The notes under the pieces: model-generated
What the model was told of the DNA's origin: nothing
Database searches by the model: none
The model's input: the letters and a program-made list of their open reading frames with translations, nothing else
NCBI GenBank assembly: GCA_013335535.1
Contig: JAAXVL010000005.1
Span: forward strand, 1-64,000
Length of the DNA stretch: 64,000 nucleotides
Direction of reading: 5' to 3'
From: Azonexaceae bacterium
Lineage (GTDB): Bacteria > Pseudomonadota > Gammaproteobacteria > Burkholderiales > Rhodocyclaceae
Made by a program: the position numbers and the translations under genes
Shown: one piece after another, positions 47,239 through 56,621 of the stretch
Numbering within the stretch: the first letter of the stretch is position 1
Layout: the number at the start of each line of letters is the position of its first letter

Positions 47239-48873
47239 ATGTCTGATTTTGCCTCCCTGATTCGCGACACCCTGCGGCGTGGCATTCGCTTGCCTCCCGC
47301 TGGCTGGGTGCTCGCTGCCATCCTGGCGTTCTACGTGCTGGCCGGCCTGTTCGGCCGCGATCCGTGGAAGGGCGAGGACGCCATCCACATCGGCGCCGCC
47401 TGGCACATGCTGAACTTTGGCGACTGGCTATCGCCCGATCTGGCTGGCCGCCCGTTCCACGAGCCGCCGCTCTATTACTGGAGCGCCGCCCTGACCGGCA
47501 GCCTGTTCGGCTGGGCACTCCCCCTTCATGAAGCGATGCGCCTGGCCAGCGGCATCTGGGTTGCTCTCGCCCTGATCGGCCTCTACTACGCCGGCCGTGA
47601 GTTGTATGGTGAAGACAGCGCTGCCGCCAGCCCGCTACTCCTTGCCGGCTGCGCGGGACTGCTCTTCCATGCGCACGACGCCCAGCCGATGCTGATCGCA
47701 CTCGCTGCCTATGCGGGCGGCCTTGGCGCGCTCGCCACCATTGGCCGAAAACCACGCCTGACCGGCATATTTTATGGCCTGGCAGTAGCCGGCTGTCTGC
47801 TCGGTACCGGCATTGCGCCAACATTGCCGCTTCTGGCCATTGCCCCCATCGCCTGCTGGTTGTCGCCTGACCGAACCAAGGCGCTACACACCCTGCTTAT
47901 TGGCCTGGCCCTGGCTACCATTTTGATTCTGCCATGGCCGCTGCTGCTGCTCAATCTGGAGCCAAGCCGCTTTCACAGCTGGCTGGCCACCGAACTGGCG
48001 CCGCTCAAAACACCATTTTCGCTCGCTGGCGGCGGCCGTTTTCTCGCCATGTTGCCGTGGTTCGCCTTCCCTGCCCTTCCACTTGCCGGGTGGACGCTGT
48101 GGCTCAGGCGCAAGAACCTCAAGGCAGCCGAGCAATTGCTGCCCCTCGCATTTTTTCTGATGACCTTGTTGTTGCTGGCCTGGGCCTACCGTCCACGACA
48201 AATTCCCGCACTGCTGCTGCTACCGCCACTGGCGCTTCTCGCCACGCCTGGCGCCCTGGCCTTGCGACGCGGCTCGGCCAATGCTTTCGACTGGTTCGCC
48301 ATGTCCACCTTCAGTGTTTTCATCGGCATCGTCTGGCTCGGCTGGTCAGCGATGGCGCTCGGCTGGCCGGGACAAATGGCCAAACGTGCCCTGGTGCTTC
48401 GCCCGGGCTTCACCGGACACTTCGATCTGCTGGCACTGATCATCGGTCTGGCGGCAACGGCGTGGTGGATATGGCTGATCGTCACGGCGCCACGCTCGCC
48501 CTATCGCAGCCTGACGCATTGGACGCTGGGCTGTACGACGCTGTGGTTGCTGGCAACCACGCTGATCATGCCGTGGTTCGATTTCAACAAATCCTATCGC
48601 CCGGTCGCCCAGGCCATTGCGCAAACCTTGCCGGCCGATCACGGCTGCCTGGCTGAACGCGGACTCAATCAGACCCAGCTTGCCTCGCTCTCGTACTTTG
48701 TGGGAATCGAACCGGCCGCCGAAGAATCGAAGGCTGGCCAGGCATGCAACTGGCTGCTGGTCGTCGGCGACACGCGCAGCGAACTGGCGGCCCCCAATGG
48801 CAAGTGGACCAAGGTATGGGAAGGCAACCGGCCCGGCGACCGCAAGGAGACTTTCCGTCTATTTCGGCACTGA
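47239..48873 (+). CDS. ArnT/PMT-like glycosyltransferase (GT39/GT83 type)
   Basis: A 544-residue membrane protein with about 12 helices. The first periplasmic loop has GRDPWKGEDAIHIGAAWHML, containing the acidic catalytic motif of PMT/ArnT enzymes, and FHEPPLYYW follows. These enzymes move sugars from undecaprenyl- or dolichyl-type carriers to lipid A or proteins; the acceptor here is unknown. No polymyxin-resistance genes are nearby. Confidence 0.85.
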   Translation: MSDFASLIRDTLRRGIRLPPAGWVLAAILAFYVLAGLFGRDPWKGEDAIHIGAAWHMLNFGDWLSPDLAGRPFHEPPLYYWSAALTGSLFGWALPLHEAMRLASGIWVALALIGLYYAGRELYGEDSAAASPLLLAGCAGLLFHAHDAQPMLIALAAYAGGLGALATIGRKPRLTGIFYGLAVAGCLLGTGIAPTLPLLAIAPIACWLSPDRTKALHTLLIGLALATILILPWPLLLLNLEPSRFHSWLATELAPLKTPFSLAGGGRFLAMLPWFAFPALPLAGWTLWLRRKNLKAAEQLLPLAFFLMTLLLLAWAYRPRQIPALLLLPPLALLATPGALALRRGSANAFDWFAMSTFSVFIGIVWLGWSAMALGWPGQMAKRALVLRPGFTGHFDLLALIIGLAATAWWIWLIVTAPRSPYRSLTHWTLGCTTLWLLATTLIMPWFDFNKSYRPVAQAIAQTLPADHGCLAERGLNQTQLASLSYFVGIEPAAEESKAGQACNWLLVVGDTRSELAAPNGKWTKVWEGNRPGDRKETFRLFRH

Positions 48874-48893
48874 CCGGGACGGTTGCTGCGCGA

Positions 48894-49439
48894 TCAGCCT
48901 TTGAGGAAGTGCTCGCGGTAGTACTTCATTTCGTCGATCGACTCGTAGATGTCGGCCAGCGCCGTGTGCTTGCTCTTTTTCTTGAAGCCTTTGTAGATCT
49001 CTGGCTGCCAGCGCCTGCACAACTCCTTCAGGGTACTGACATCCAGATTCCGATAGTGAAAGAAGGCTTCCAGCGTCGGCATGTAGCGGGCCATGAAACG
49101 ACGATCCTGGCCAATCGAATTACCGCACATCGGCGAGTGGCCGGCCAGTGAGTATTTTTTCAGAAACTCCAGAGCCTGGGCTTCGACTTCGGCCTCATTC
49201 ATCGTCGAGGCCTTGACCTTGTCGATCAGGCCGGAACGACCATGGGTTTTCTGGTTCCAATCATCCATGCCGGCGAGGATTTCGTCGCTCTGATGGACGA
49301 CCCAGGCGGGCGATTCGGCGACCATTTCGAGCTCCGAATTGGTGACGACCATGGCCATTTCGATAATGCGATCGCCGTCCGGGTTCAGACCGGTCATTTC
49401 CATGTCCAGCCAGACGAGGTTGTTTGCAGTGCCTGCCAT
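48894..49439 (-). CDS. orn: Oligoribonuclease
   Basis: A 181-residue DEDDh exonuclease that degrades 2-5-mer RNA and the c-di-GMP product pGpG, which links it to the HD-GYP gene at 52092. Asp12 and Glu14 lie in [10 protein letters not shown]; later motifs are [10 protein letters not shown] and [11 protein letters not shown] start at 49439 ([10 protein letters not shown]). It is divergent from the M48 gene with 56 bases between. Confidence 0.96.
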   Translation of the reverse strand: MAGTANNLVWLDMEMTGLNPDGDRIIEMAMVVTNSELEMVAESPAWVVHQSDEILAGMDDWNQKTHGRSGLIDKVKASTMNEAEVEAQALEFLKKYSLAGHSPMCGNSIGQDRRFMARYMPTLEAFFHYRNLDVSTLKELCRRWQPEIYKGFKKKSKHTALADIYESIDEMKYYREHFLKG

Positions 49440-49495
49440 ATAATTGCCCGAATCCTTGAAAACCGCGATTTTCGCACAGCTTTGGCCCCCCATCC

Positions 49496-50746
49496 GTGAC
49501 ACCTGACTTCACTTTCATTTTTCTGCTTTTTTTCGGGTTGACCGTGGCAACACGCCTGTGGCTCAAGAAGCGCCACATCCGTTTCGTCCAGGCGCATCGC
49601 GCCAGCGTGCCAGTCGATTTCGCCGAACGCATCGCCTTGCCGGACCACCAGAAGGCGGCCGATTACACGGTGGACCGCAGCAAGGCGGCCATCGTCGGCA
49701 CCCTGATCGAAGCCGCGCTACTGCTGGCCTTCACCTTGGGCGGTGGCCTCGCTGCCCTGCACGACTTCTGGTCGCTCCGCCTCGAAGGCCTGACCTACGG
49801 CCTGGCGATGATCTTCAGCATCATGATCATTTCCGGCCTGATCGATCTGCCGCTATCGCTGTACAGCCAGTTCGTCATCGAAGCGCGACATGGCTTCAAC
49901 CGCATGACCCTCGGCCTGTTCGTAACCGACCTGCTCAAGCAAACCTTGCTTGGCATCGCCATCGGCGCGCCCGTCATCGCTGCCGTTCTCTGGCTCATGG
50001 GCGCCATGGGCCAATACTGGTGGCTCTACGTCTGGCTGTTCTGGAGCGGCTTCAACCTGCTCATCATGTTCGTTTACCCGACCTGGATCGCGCCGCTCTT
50101 CAACAAGTTCTCGCCGCTCGAAGACGGCGAGATGAAGTCGCGCATCGAAGCCCTGCTCACCCGCTGCGGCTTTCGCTCCTCAGGGCTGTTCGTCATGGAT
50201 GGCTCGAAGCGTTCGAGCCATGGCAATGCTTATTTCACGGGCTTCGGCAACACCAAGCGCATCGTCTTCTTCGACACCCTGCTCTCCCGCCTCGAACCGT
50301 CTGAAGTTGAAGCCGTTCTGGCCCACGAACTTGGCCACTTCCGCAAAAAACACGTCGTCAAGCGCATGATCCTGATGTTCGCCGGCTCGCTCGGCTTCCT
50401 CTGGCTGCTCGGCCAGCTGATCGATGCCCCGTGGTTCTACGCGGGTCTGGGCGTACCGGCGCAAAATACGGCGCTGGCCCTGATCCTGTTCTGTCTGGTC
50501 ATGCCCGTGTTCACCTTTCCTCTCAGCCCGCTGATGAGTCAGCTGTCCCGTCGCCACGAATTCGAAGCCGATGCCTACGCCGCTCAACACGCAGTTGCCA
50601 GCGACCTCATCCACGCCCTGGTCAAGCTCTATCAGGACAATGCTTCAACCCTGACGCCCGACCCGCTACACTCGTTGTTCAACGATTCCCACCCGCCGGC
50701 GGCGCAGCGCATCGCGCACCTGCAACTTCAGGAGAAACCCGCATGA
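49496..50746 (+). CDS. M48 (Ste24-like) membrane metalloprotease
   Basis: A 416-residue zinc protease with several membrane segments. The catalytic HExxH is [14 protein letters not shown], and [12 protein letters not shown] supplies the third ligand Glu. [16 protein letters not shown] is the Ste24 family motif. The start is GTG at 49496 without a clear ribosome-binding site. The first membrane segment ([15 protein letters not shown]) is encoded partly by a dispersed repeat copy. It overlaps the cytochrome gene by 4 bases. Confidence 0.9.
   Translation: MTPDFTFIFLLFFGLTVATRLWLKKRHIRFVQAHRASVPVDFAERIALPDHQKAADYTVDRSKAAIVGTLIEAALLLAFTLGGGLAALHDFWSLRLEGLTYGLAMIFSIMIISGLIDLPLSLYSQFVIEARHGFNRMTLGLFVTDLLKQTLLGIAIGAPVIAAVLWLMGAMGQYWWLYVWLFWSGFNLLIMFVYPTWIAPLFNKFSPLEDGEMKSRIEALLTRCGFRSSGLFVMDGSKRSSHGNAYFTGFGNTKRIVFFDTLLSRLEPSEVEAVLAHELGHFRKKHVVKRMILMFAGSLGFLWLLGQLIDAPWFYAGLGVPAQNTALALILFCLVMPVFTFPLSPLMSQLSRRHEFEADAYAAQHAVASDLIHALVKLYQDNASTLTPDPLHSLFNDSHPPAAQRIAHLQLQEKPA
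49510..49550 (+). repeat. Dispersed GGTTGACCGTGG element, copy 5 (N-terminus of M48 protease)
   Basis: ACTTTCATTTTTCTG, then CTTTTTTT and CGGGTTGACCGTGGCAAC. It is sense, in the same frame as copies 2 and 3 (FFGLTVA), beginning five codons after the start. Confidence 0.8.
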
Positions 50747-51057
50747 AAACAGTCAACGCACTGCTTGCCAGCTCCCTGATATCCCTGCCGGTACTGGCCG
50801 CCGAGCCATGGGGCAACGCCGACCCTAAAATCGGCAAGGAACACCACGACAAGGCCTGCGTCGCCTGCCACGTCCGCCTCTACGGGGGTGACGGCAGCAA
50901 AATGTACACCCGCGACGGACGGCTGCTATCAACCCAGCTTGACGTCCTGCAGCGCGTCGCCACCTGCAACTCGCAGGTCAAGGCTGGCTGGTTCCCGGAT
51001 GAAGAAGCCGAAGTCGCCGCCTATCTCAACCAGCAGTATTACCACTTCAAGGACTAG
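50743..51057 (+). CDS. Small periplasmic c-type cytochrome
   Basis: A 104-residue protein with a signal peptide ([19 protein letters not shown]) and one heme motif, Cys39-x2-Cys42-His43 (CVACH). Met54 is a possible sixth ligand. It overlaps the M48 protease gene by 4 bases, so the two are translationally coupled. The redox partner is unknown. Confidence 0.85.
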   Translation: MKTVNALLASSLISLPVLAAEPWGNADPKIGKEHHDKACVACHVRLYGGDGSKMYTRDGRLLSTQLDVLQRVATCNSQVKAGWFPDEEAEVAAYLNQQYYHFKD

Positions 51058-51107
51058 GGCTTGTTCTCAATCACCAGCAGGACTGCACTTAACGTGAATA
51101 CACACTG

Positions 51108-51974
51108 ATGGAAGGCCGCGTCATTGCCGCACACGGTCGCCAGTACGTCGTTGAACTGCCCGATGGCTCGCGCCTGCCCTGTTTCCCGCGCGGCAAGAAA
51201 AGCGATGTCGCCTGCGGCGATCGTGTCGACATCAAGCAGACCTCCGATGACCAGGGCGTCATCGAGGCCATCCAGCCGCGCACCAGCCTGCTTTACCGTT
51301 CCAACGAAATTCGCCAGAAACTGATTGCCGCCAATGTCGATCAACTGGTCATCGTTGTCGCCACCGAACCGGCCTTCTCCGACGAACTGATCGCCCGCGC
51401 CCTGGTAGCGGCGGAAAGCGAGGAAATCGCGCCGCTCATCGTGCTCAACAAATGCGACCTCGCCGACAAGCTGCCGGCTGCCCGCCAACGACTGGCCGCA
51501 CTCGCCGACCTTGGCTACCGCGTCCTCGAATTGTCTGCCCTCGAACACGTCGAAGACCTGCGCCCCCACCTCGCCAACCAGACCAGCGTACTCGTCGGTC
51601 AGTCCGGCATGGGCAAATCAACCCTGGTCAATGCGCTGATCCCGGAAGCCCAGGCCGCCACCCGTGAAATATCGCAGGCACTCGACTCCGGCAAGCACAC
51701 GACAACGCATGCCACCCTCTACCACCTCGATGCCGACAGCCATCTGATCGACTCACCAGGCTTGCAGGAATTCGGACTGGGCCACCTCGAGCGCGGGGAA
51801 ATCGAACACGCCTTCCCAGAGTTTCGACCCTATCTCGGCCTGTGTCGTTTCCGCGACTGCCACCACAACCGGGAACCGGATTGCGCCCTGATCGCTGCGG
51901 TCGAGGCCGAAAAAATCGATAAAACGCGCTTCGCCACTTATCACCGTATCGTAGGAACGCAACGGCCCAGCTGA
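51108..51974 (+). CDS. rsgA: Ribosome small-subunit GTPase RsgA
   Basis: A 288-residue circularly permuted GTPase of late 30S maturation. It has an OB fold (EGRVIAAHGRQYVVELPDG), the permuted order NKCDL (G4) before GQSGMGKST (G1) and DSPGLQEFGL (G3), and a C-terminal zinc finger (CRFRDCHHNREPDC). No Shine-Dalgarno site is obvious. Arms AATCCCT and AGGGATT form an inverted repeat just downstream (51987-52016). Confidence 0.95.
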   Translation: MEGRVIAAHGRQYVVELPDGSRLPCFPRGKKSDVACGDRVDIKQTSDDQGVIEAIQPRTSLLYRSNEIRQKLIAANVDQLVIVVATEPAFSDELIARALVAAESEEIAPLIVLNKCDLADKLPAARQRLAALADLGYRVLELSALEHVEDLRPHLANQTSVLVGQSGMGKSTLVNALIPEAQAATREISQALDSGKHTTTHATLYHLDADSHLIDSPGLQEFGLGHLERGEIEHAFPEFRPYLGLCRFRDCHHNREPDCALIAAVEAEKIDKTRFATYHRIVGTQRPS

Positions 51975-52091
51975 CGGAAAGACGGAAATCCCTCCGGTGC
52001 CGAGCGATAAGGGATTGCCGCCATAGCAATTTCCCAATCACGAGGTGATAATTCTGAGAAATTCGCCACGATCTGGCGACAGGAGACCAAA

Positions 52092-53177
52092 ATGGGCGTC
52101 AATCCGCCGACCATCCTCATCGTAGACGACACTCCGGAAAACCTCAGCGTACTCGGTGAGTTGCTGCAGCCGGCGTATCGTGTCCGTGCAGCCAACTCCG
52201 GCCGACGCGCGCTGCAGATCGCGCTCGGCAACCCGACACCGGACCTCATCCTGCTCGACGTCATGATGCCGGAAATGGACGGCTACGATGTCCTCGCCGA
52301 ATTGCAGGCCACCCCTGCCACACGAAACATCCCGGTCATTTTCGTCACCGCCATGGATGGCACCGAGGACGAGGAACGCGGTCTGGACCATGGTGCGGTG
52401 GACTACATCACCAAGCCCATTCGCCCCAGCATTGTCCTCGCCCGTATCCGGACGCAGCTCGAACTCAAGCAGGCACGCGACATCCTGAGCGACCAGAACA
52501 ACTATCTGGAAGCGGAAGTCGCTCGCCGCATGGGTGAAAACCAGTTGATTCAGGAAGTCAGCATCCATGCGCTGGCCCGCCTGGCCGAAACGCGCGATCC
52601 GGAAACCGGAAAGCATCTGCGCCGAACACAGGAATACGTCCTGACGCTGGCCAGGGCGCTGCATTTGAACCCGCGCTTTGCCGACTATCTGGATGAACGG
52701 ACGATCAACGCCCTTGCCCAGTCCGCCCCGCTCCACGACATCGGCAAGGTTGGCATCCCCGACCATATTCTCCTCAAGCCAGGCAAACTCACGCCGGAAG
52801 AGTGGGAAATCATGAAAACCCATGCCGAACTCGGCAGCAACGCCATTGCCCAGGCCGAAGCCGATGCCGACAAACCGGTCGAGTTTCTCGCCATCGCCAA
52901 GCTGATCGCCCGCTCCCACCACGAAAAATGGGACGGCAGCGGCTATCCGGACGGACTCGCCGGCGACAGCATCCCAATTGCCGCCCGCCTGATGGCGCTG
53001 GCCGACGTTTTCGACGCCCTGACCTGCAAGCGCGTCTACAAACCGGCATTCTCCTTTGACGACGCCTATCGCATCATCGTCGATGGCAAAGGCAACCATT
53101 TCGACCCTGACATCGTCGAGGCCTTCATTCGGGAATATCCGACATTCATCACCATCGCCAAGACGTACGCTGAATAA
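52092..53177 (+). CDS. HD-GYP response regulator (c-di-GMP phosphodiesterase type)
   Basis: A 361-residue RpfG-like protein. The receiver domain (residues 7-125) has acidic VDDTPEN, Asp56 (LLDVMMPEMDG) and Lys in ITKPI. The HD-GYP domain (about 150-350) keeps PLHDIGKVGIPD, HHEKWDGSGYPDGL and ALADVFDALT, so it should hydrolyse c-di-GMP. AGGAG precedes the ATG. It is 3 bases upstream of the first hybrid kinase, a likely phospho-donor. Confidence 0.93.
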   Translation: MGVNPPTILIVDDTPENLSVLGELLQPAYRVRAANSGRRALQIALGNPTPDLILLDVMMPEMDGYDVLAELQATPATRNIPVIFVTAMDGTEDEERGLDHGAVDYITKPIRPSIVLARIRTQLELKQARDILSDQNNYLEAEVARRMGENQLIQEVSIHALARLAETRDPETGKHLRRTQEYVLTLARALHLNPRFADYLDERTINALAQSAPLHDIGKVGIPDHILLKPGKLTPEEWEIMKTHAELGSNAIAQAEADADKPVEFLAIAKLIARSHHEKWDGSGYPDGLAGDSIPIAARLMALADVFDALTCKRVYKPAFSFDDAYRIIVDGKGNHFDPDIVEAFIREYPTFITIAKTYAE

Positions 53178-53180
53178 ACG

Positions 53181-56100
53181 ATGCCCAGAGTCCGTCGTCG
53201 CAGCCAGCAAAAGGAACTACACCAGGCCGTCGCCCAGGTAGTCCTGCCTTATGTGGCGCTCGCGGCTTTGTGGATTCTGGTGTCAGATCAACTCGTCGCC
53301 TACCTGATCATCGATCCGGAGATGCGCGTCACGGCCAGCATGTTAAAGGGCTGGCTTTTTATCGCCATTACGGCAAGCCTCCTTTCTACGCTGCTCTACC
53401 GCCTGCTCCGCGAGAACTTGGCTCGTCGTGCTGCCGCCGAAGATGCCAAAGTCGTTCTCGAGCGCGAGCGCGGTCACCTGCGCACCCTGTTCGACACCAT
53501 GCCCGACCTCGTCTGGCTGAAAGATCCTGACGGCGTCTATCTCAGTTGCAACAAGCGTTTCGAAAAGTTCTTCGGAGCCGATGAAGCGAGCATCTGCGGA
53601 AAAACCGACTTCGATTTCGTCGATCCCGAACTAGCCAAATTTTTCCGCGCCAACGATCTCGCCGCGCTACTGGCCAAAGGACCGTGCCGCAACGACGAGT
53701 GGGTCACCTTTGCCAGCGACGGACATCGCGAACTGCTGCAGACCACCAAGGCGCCGATCCACGACAGCACAGGGCGTCTGATAGGCGTGCTGGGCATCGG
53801 CCGGGACATAACCGACAGCCACGAATTGCAGGAACGCTTCACGGTCGCCTTCAACGGCAGCCCGGCGGCCATTTCGCTGACCACGCTGGAAAATGGCACG
53901 TTTCTCGAGGTCAACCCGCGCTACCAGCAGTTGCTCGGCTGGCAACGCGACGAATTGATTGGCAAGAGTGCGCTCGATTTTCACTTGTGGCCTGACGCCG
54001 AAGCCAGGAGAACATGGCGCGACCAGCTCCTGGAAACGGGCCTGCTACAGGATTATCAGACCGAGTGGCTGCGCCGTGACGGGACGCCCGTTGAAATCAG
54101 CCTTTCCGCTGAAATTGTGCACCTCGGAGGCAATCCCTACATACTCGCCTTTGTCCTCGACATCTCCGAGCGCAAACGGGCTGCCACCCAAATCGCCCAG
54201 CTCCAGGAGCGGCTGGCCATTGCCTTCCGCGCGGCGCCGGTCGCTGCCTGCATCACCCGCGTTGCCGACGGCAAGATGATCGATGTCAACGAACGCTTAC
54301 TCAGCGAATACAGTGCGACGCGGGAAGATCTGATCGGCAAAACAACCATCGAGGCCGGGCTCTGGCAAGCCGAGGACAGGGCGCGCATGGTCCAGATACT
54401 CCAGCGCGACGGCTTTGTTGTCGATTTCGACAGCATCGGTGTCGGCCGCGACGGACGACCGCGACGCATCAGTCTTTCAGCCGCGAAAATAGATATAAAC
54501 GACGAACCGCACCTGGTCGTCTACATCATCGATGTATCGGAACGCCGAGCCGCCGAGCAAGCATTGCGCGAACGCGAAGAAATCTTCCGCAGTATCGTCA
54601 CACAGGCCAACGACGGCATCTGCCTGATCGATCCTGAAACCCTCGGCTTCATCGAAATCAACGACACGGTCATTCACAACCTCGGCTATAGCCGCGACGA
54701 ATTTGCCGGAATCAAGCTTCTCGACCTGCAGGTAGATACGACCGAGGCCGAATTGCACGCCTTCATGTCCTGGATCATTGCCCAGGGCAACGCCACCTTC
54801 GAGCGCCGACACCGACGCCGCGACGGCAGCATCCAGATTGCCCGGATCGCGGCGGCGGCCGTCCGGGTCGGTGACGGCGTCAAGGTTTCAGCCATCTGGC
54901 AGGACATCACGGAAGCCAAGCAGACGGCCAGCGAGCTCGAACAACATCGCGAACACCTCAAGGAACTGGTCGAGGCACGCACGGCCGAACTCGAGGCTGC
55001 CAAGGAGGCTGCCGAACAGGCCAACCGCGCGAAAAGCGACTTCCTGGCCAACATGAGCCACGAAATCCGGACGCCGATGAACGCCATCATCGGACTCACC
55101 CACCTCGCCGAACATCACACGCAGGACGCAGAGCAGCTCGGGCGCCTGAACAAGGTCGCCGATGCGGCCCACCATCTGCTGGCCATCATCAATCAGATCC
55201 TCGACATTTCGAAAATCGAAGCCGGCAAACTGGAGCTTTCACCGGTCGACTTCCTCCTCACCCGCATCCTCGACAACACCAGCGAACTGCTTCTCGACCG
55301 GCTGCAATCGCGCGGCCTCACATTCCGTCAGGAAATCGACCCAGCCCTGCCGCCCGTGCTGCATGGCGACCCTCTGCGGATTGGCCAGGTGCTGCTCAAC
55401 TACCTGAGCAACGCGGTCAAATTTACCGAAAAGGGCAGCATTTCCGTCACCGTCAATCTAGTCTCTGCCGAGGCCGATAACCTGATCGTCCGCTTTGCCG
55501 TCACGGACACCGGCATCGGCATCCCCATCGAGCAGCAAGGTCGTCTTTTCAACGCCTTCGAACAGGCCGACAACTCGACAACCCGACGCTTTGGCGGCAC
55601 CGGGCTGGGTCTCGCCATTGCCTATCGCCTGGCCCATCTGATGGGTGGTGAAGCCGGGCTGACGAGCATTCCCGGCCAGGGCAGCACCTTCTGGTTCACA
55701 GCCCGCCTGCAGGCCGGAACCAGCGCTACCGACGCCCCTCCTCCGCATCTGACGACCAGGGAAGCGGAACAGTTGATCAACAGCGAATACGCTCATGCGC
55801 GCATCCTGCTGGTCGAAGACAATCCGATCAATCAGGAAGTGGCGCTCGACCTGCTGCGTACCATCGGCCTGCAGGCCGATCTTGCGGTCGACGGCGAAAA
55901 GGCCGTCAAAATGGCCGCCGAAACCGCCTACGACCTGATTCTGATGGACATCCAGATGCCGGTCATGGATGGCCTGACCGCTACCCGTCTCATTCGGCAC
56001 AACCCAGGTGGCCAGCAGGTGCCCATTCTGGCAATGACCGCCAACGCCTTTGGCGAGGATCGGCTGCGCTGTCTCGAGGCGGGGATGAACGATCATGTCG

Positions 56101-56621
56101 CCAAGCCGGTGAATCCGGGCACCCTCTACGCGACATTGATCAAATGGCTGACACCAGCCTCGCCTGCGATTGCCCGCCCAGCCCGTCCGGTGGTAGTGGA
56201 AGAAGCACCTGAAGCGGCGCCGACCGAAGCCGCACAAGCTACCATCGCCGCTCTCGAGAAAGTCCCGGGACTCGACAGCGCCTACGGACTCAAGTCGATG
56301 CGCGGCAAGTTGCCGAGCTATTTGCGCCTGCTTGGTATTTTCGTCGCCACGCATGGCGATGATCACGCGAAGATCAGCGCCGCCTTGAACAACGGAGCCG
56401 TCGCCCAGGCCGAACAAATCGCCCATGGACTGAAGGGTGTCTCCGGTACCCTTGGCCTCAAGGGCATCTACGACGCTTCCCGCGTCCTGGATGACACCCT
56501 GAAAGATCCTGCCGCATCATCGCTGATCTCCAGCCACCTCGCCGCCCTTGGCGAACGCATCCAGGAAACCTGCGGCGCCCTCTCCCCCATCATCGCCGCA
56601 AGCCGCACGGAAACAAAATGA
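53181..56621 (+). CDS. Hybrid histidine kinase with four PAS domains, receiver and Hpt
   Basis: A 1146-residue kinase. Two membrane helices lie in the first 75 residues ([36 protein letters not shown]) with a short periplasmic loop. About four PAS units follow (90-590), then a coiled coil, HisKA with His627 ([14 protein letters not shown]), HATPase ([19 protein letters not shown]), one receiver with Asp923 ([11 protein letters not shown]) and a C-terminal Hpt with His1082 ([12 protein letters not shown]). It can run a complete His-Asp-His relay, probably ending on the HD-GYP receiver encoded just upstream. It overlaps the next gene by 4 bases. Confidence 0.92.
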   Translation: MPRVRRRSQQKELHQAVAQVVLPYVALAALWILVSDQLVAYLIIDPEMRVTASMLKGWLFIAITASLLSTLLYRLLRENLARRAAAEDAKVVLERERGHLRTLFDTMPDLVWLKDPDGVYLSCNKRFEKFFGADEASICGKTDFDFVDPELAKFFRANDLAALLAKGPCRNDEWVTFASDGHRELLQTTKAPIHDSTGRLIGVLGIGRDITDSHELQERFTVAFNGSPAAISLTTLENGTFLEVNPRYQQLLGWQRDELIGKSALDFHLWPDAEARRTWRDQLLETGLLQDYQTEWLRRDGTPVEISLSAEIVHLGGNPYILAFVLDISERKRAATQIAQLQERLAIAFRAAPVAACITRVADGKMIDVNERLLSEYSATREDLIGKTTIEAGLWQAEDRARMVQILQRDGFVVDFDSIGVGRDGRPRRISLSAAKIDINDEPHLVVYIIDVSERRAAEQALREREEIFRSIVTQANDGICLIDPETLGFIEINDTVIHNLGYSRDEFAGIKLLDLQVDTTEAELHAFMSWIIAQGNATFERRHRRRDGSIQIARIAAAAVRVGDGVKVSAIWQDITEAKQTASELEQHREHLKELVEARTAELEAAKEAAEQANRAKSDFLANMSHEIRTPMNAIIGLTHLAEHHTQDAEQLGRLNKVADAAHHLLAIINQILDISKIEAGKLELSPVDFLLTRILDNTSELLLDRLQSRGLTFRQEIDPALPPVLHGDPLRIGQVLLNYLSNAVKFTEKGSISVTVNLVSAEADNLIVRFAVTDTGIGIPIEQQGRLFNAFEQADNSTTRRFGGTGLGLAIAYRLAHLMGGEAGLTSIPGQGSTFWFTARLQAGTSATDAPPPHLTTREAEQLINSEYAHARILLVEDNPINQEVALDLLRTIGLQADLAVDGEKAVKMAAETAYDLILMDIQMPVMDGLTATRLIRHNPGGQQVPILAMTANAFGEDRLRCLEAGMNDHVAKPVNPGTLYATLIKWLTPASPAIARPARPVVVEEAPEAAPTEAAQATIAALEKVPGLDSAYGLKSMRGKLPSYLRLLGIFVATHGDDHAKISAALNNGAVAQAEQIAHGLKGVSGTLGLKGIYDASRVLDDTLKDPAASSLISSHLAALGERIQETCGALSPIIAASRTETK

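Noticed and set aside
49440..49502. N-terminal extension of orn
   Set aside because: It overlaps the M48 protease start and is not part of the DEDDh fold; [10 protein letters not shown] matches the family start.
51987..52016. Inverted repeat AATCCCT/AGGGATT as a terminator of rsgA
   Set aside because: The loop is 16 bases and there is no T tract; not strong enough to list as a terminator.
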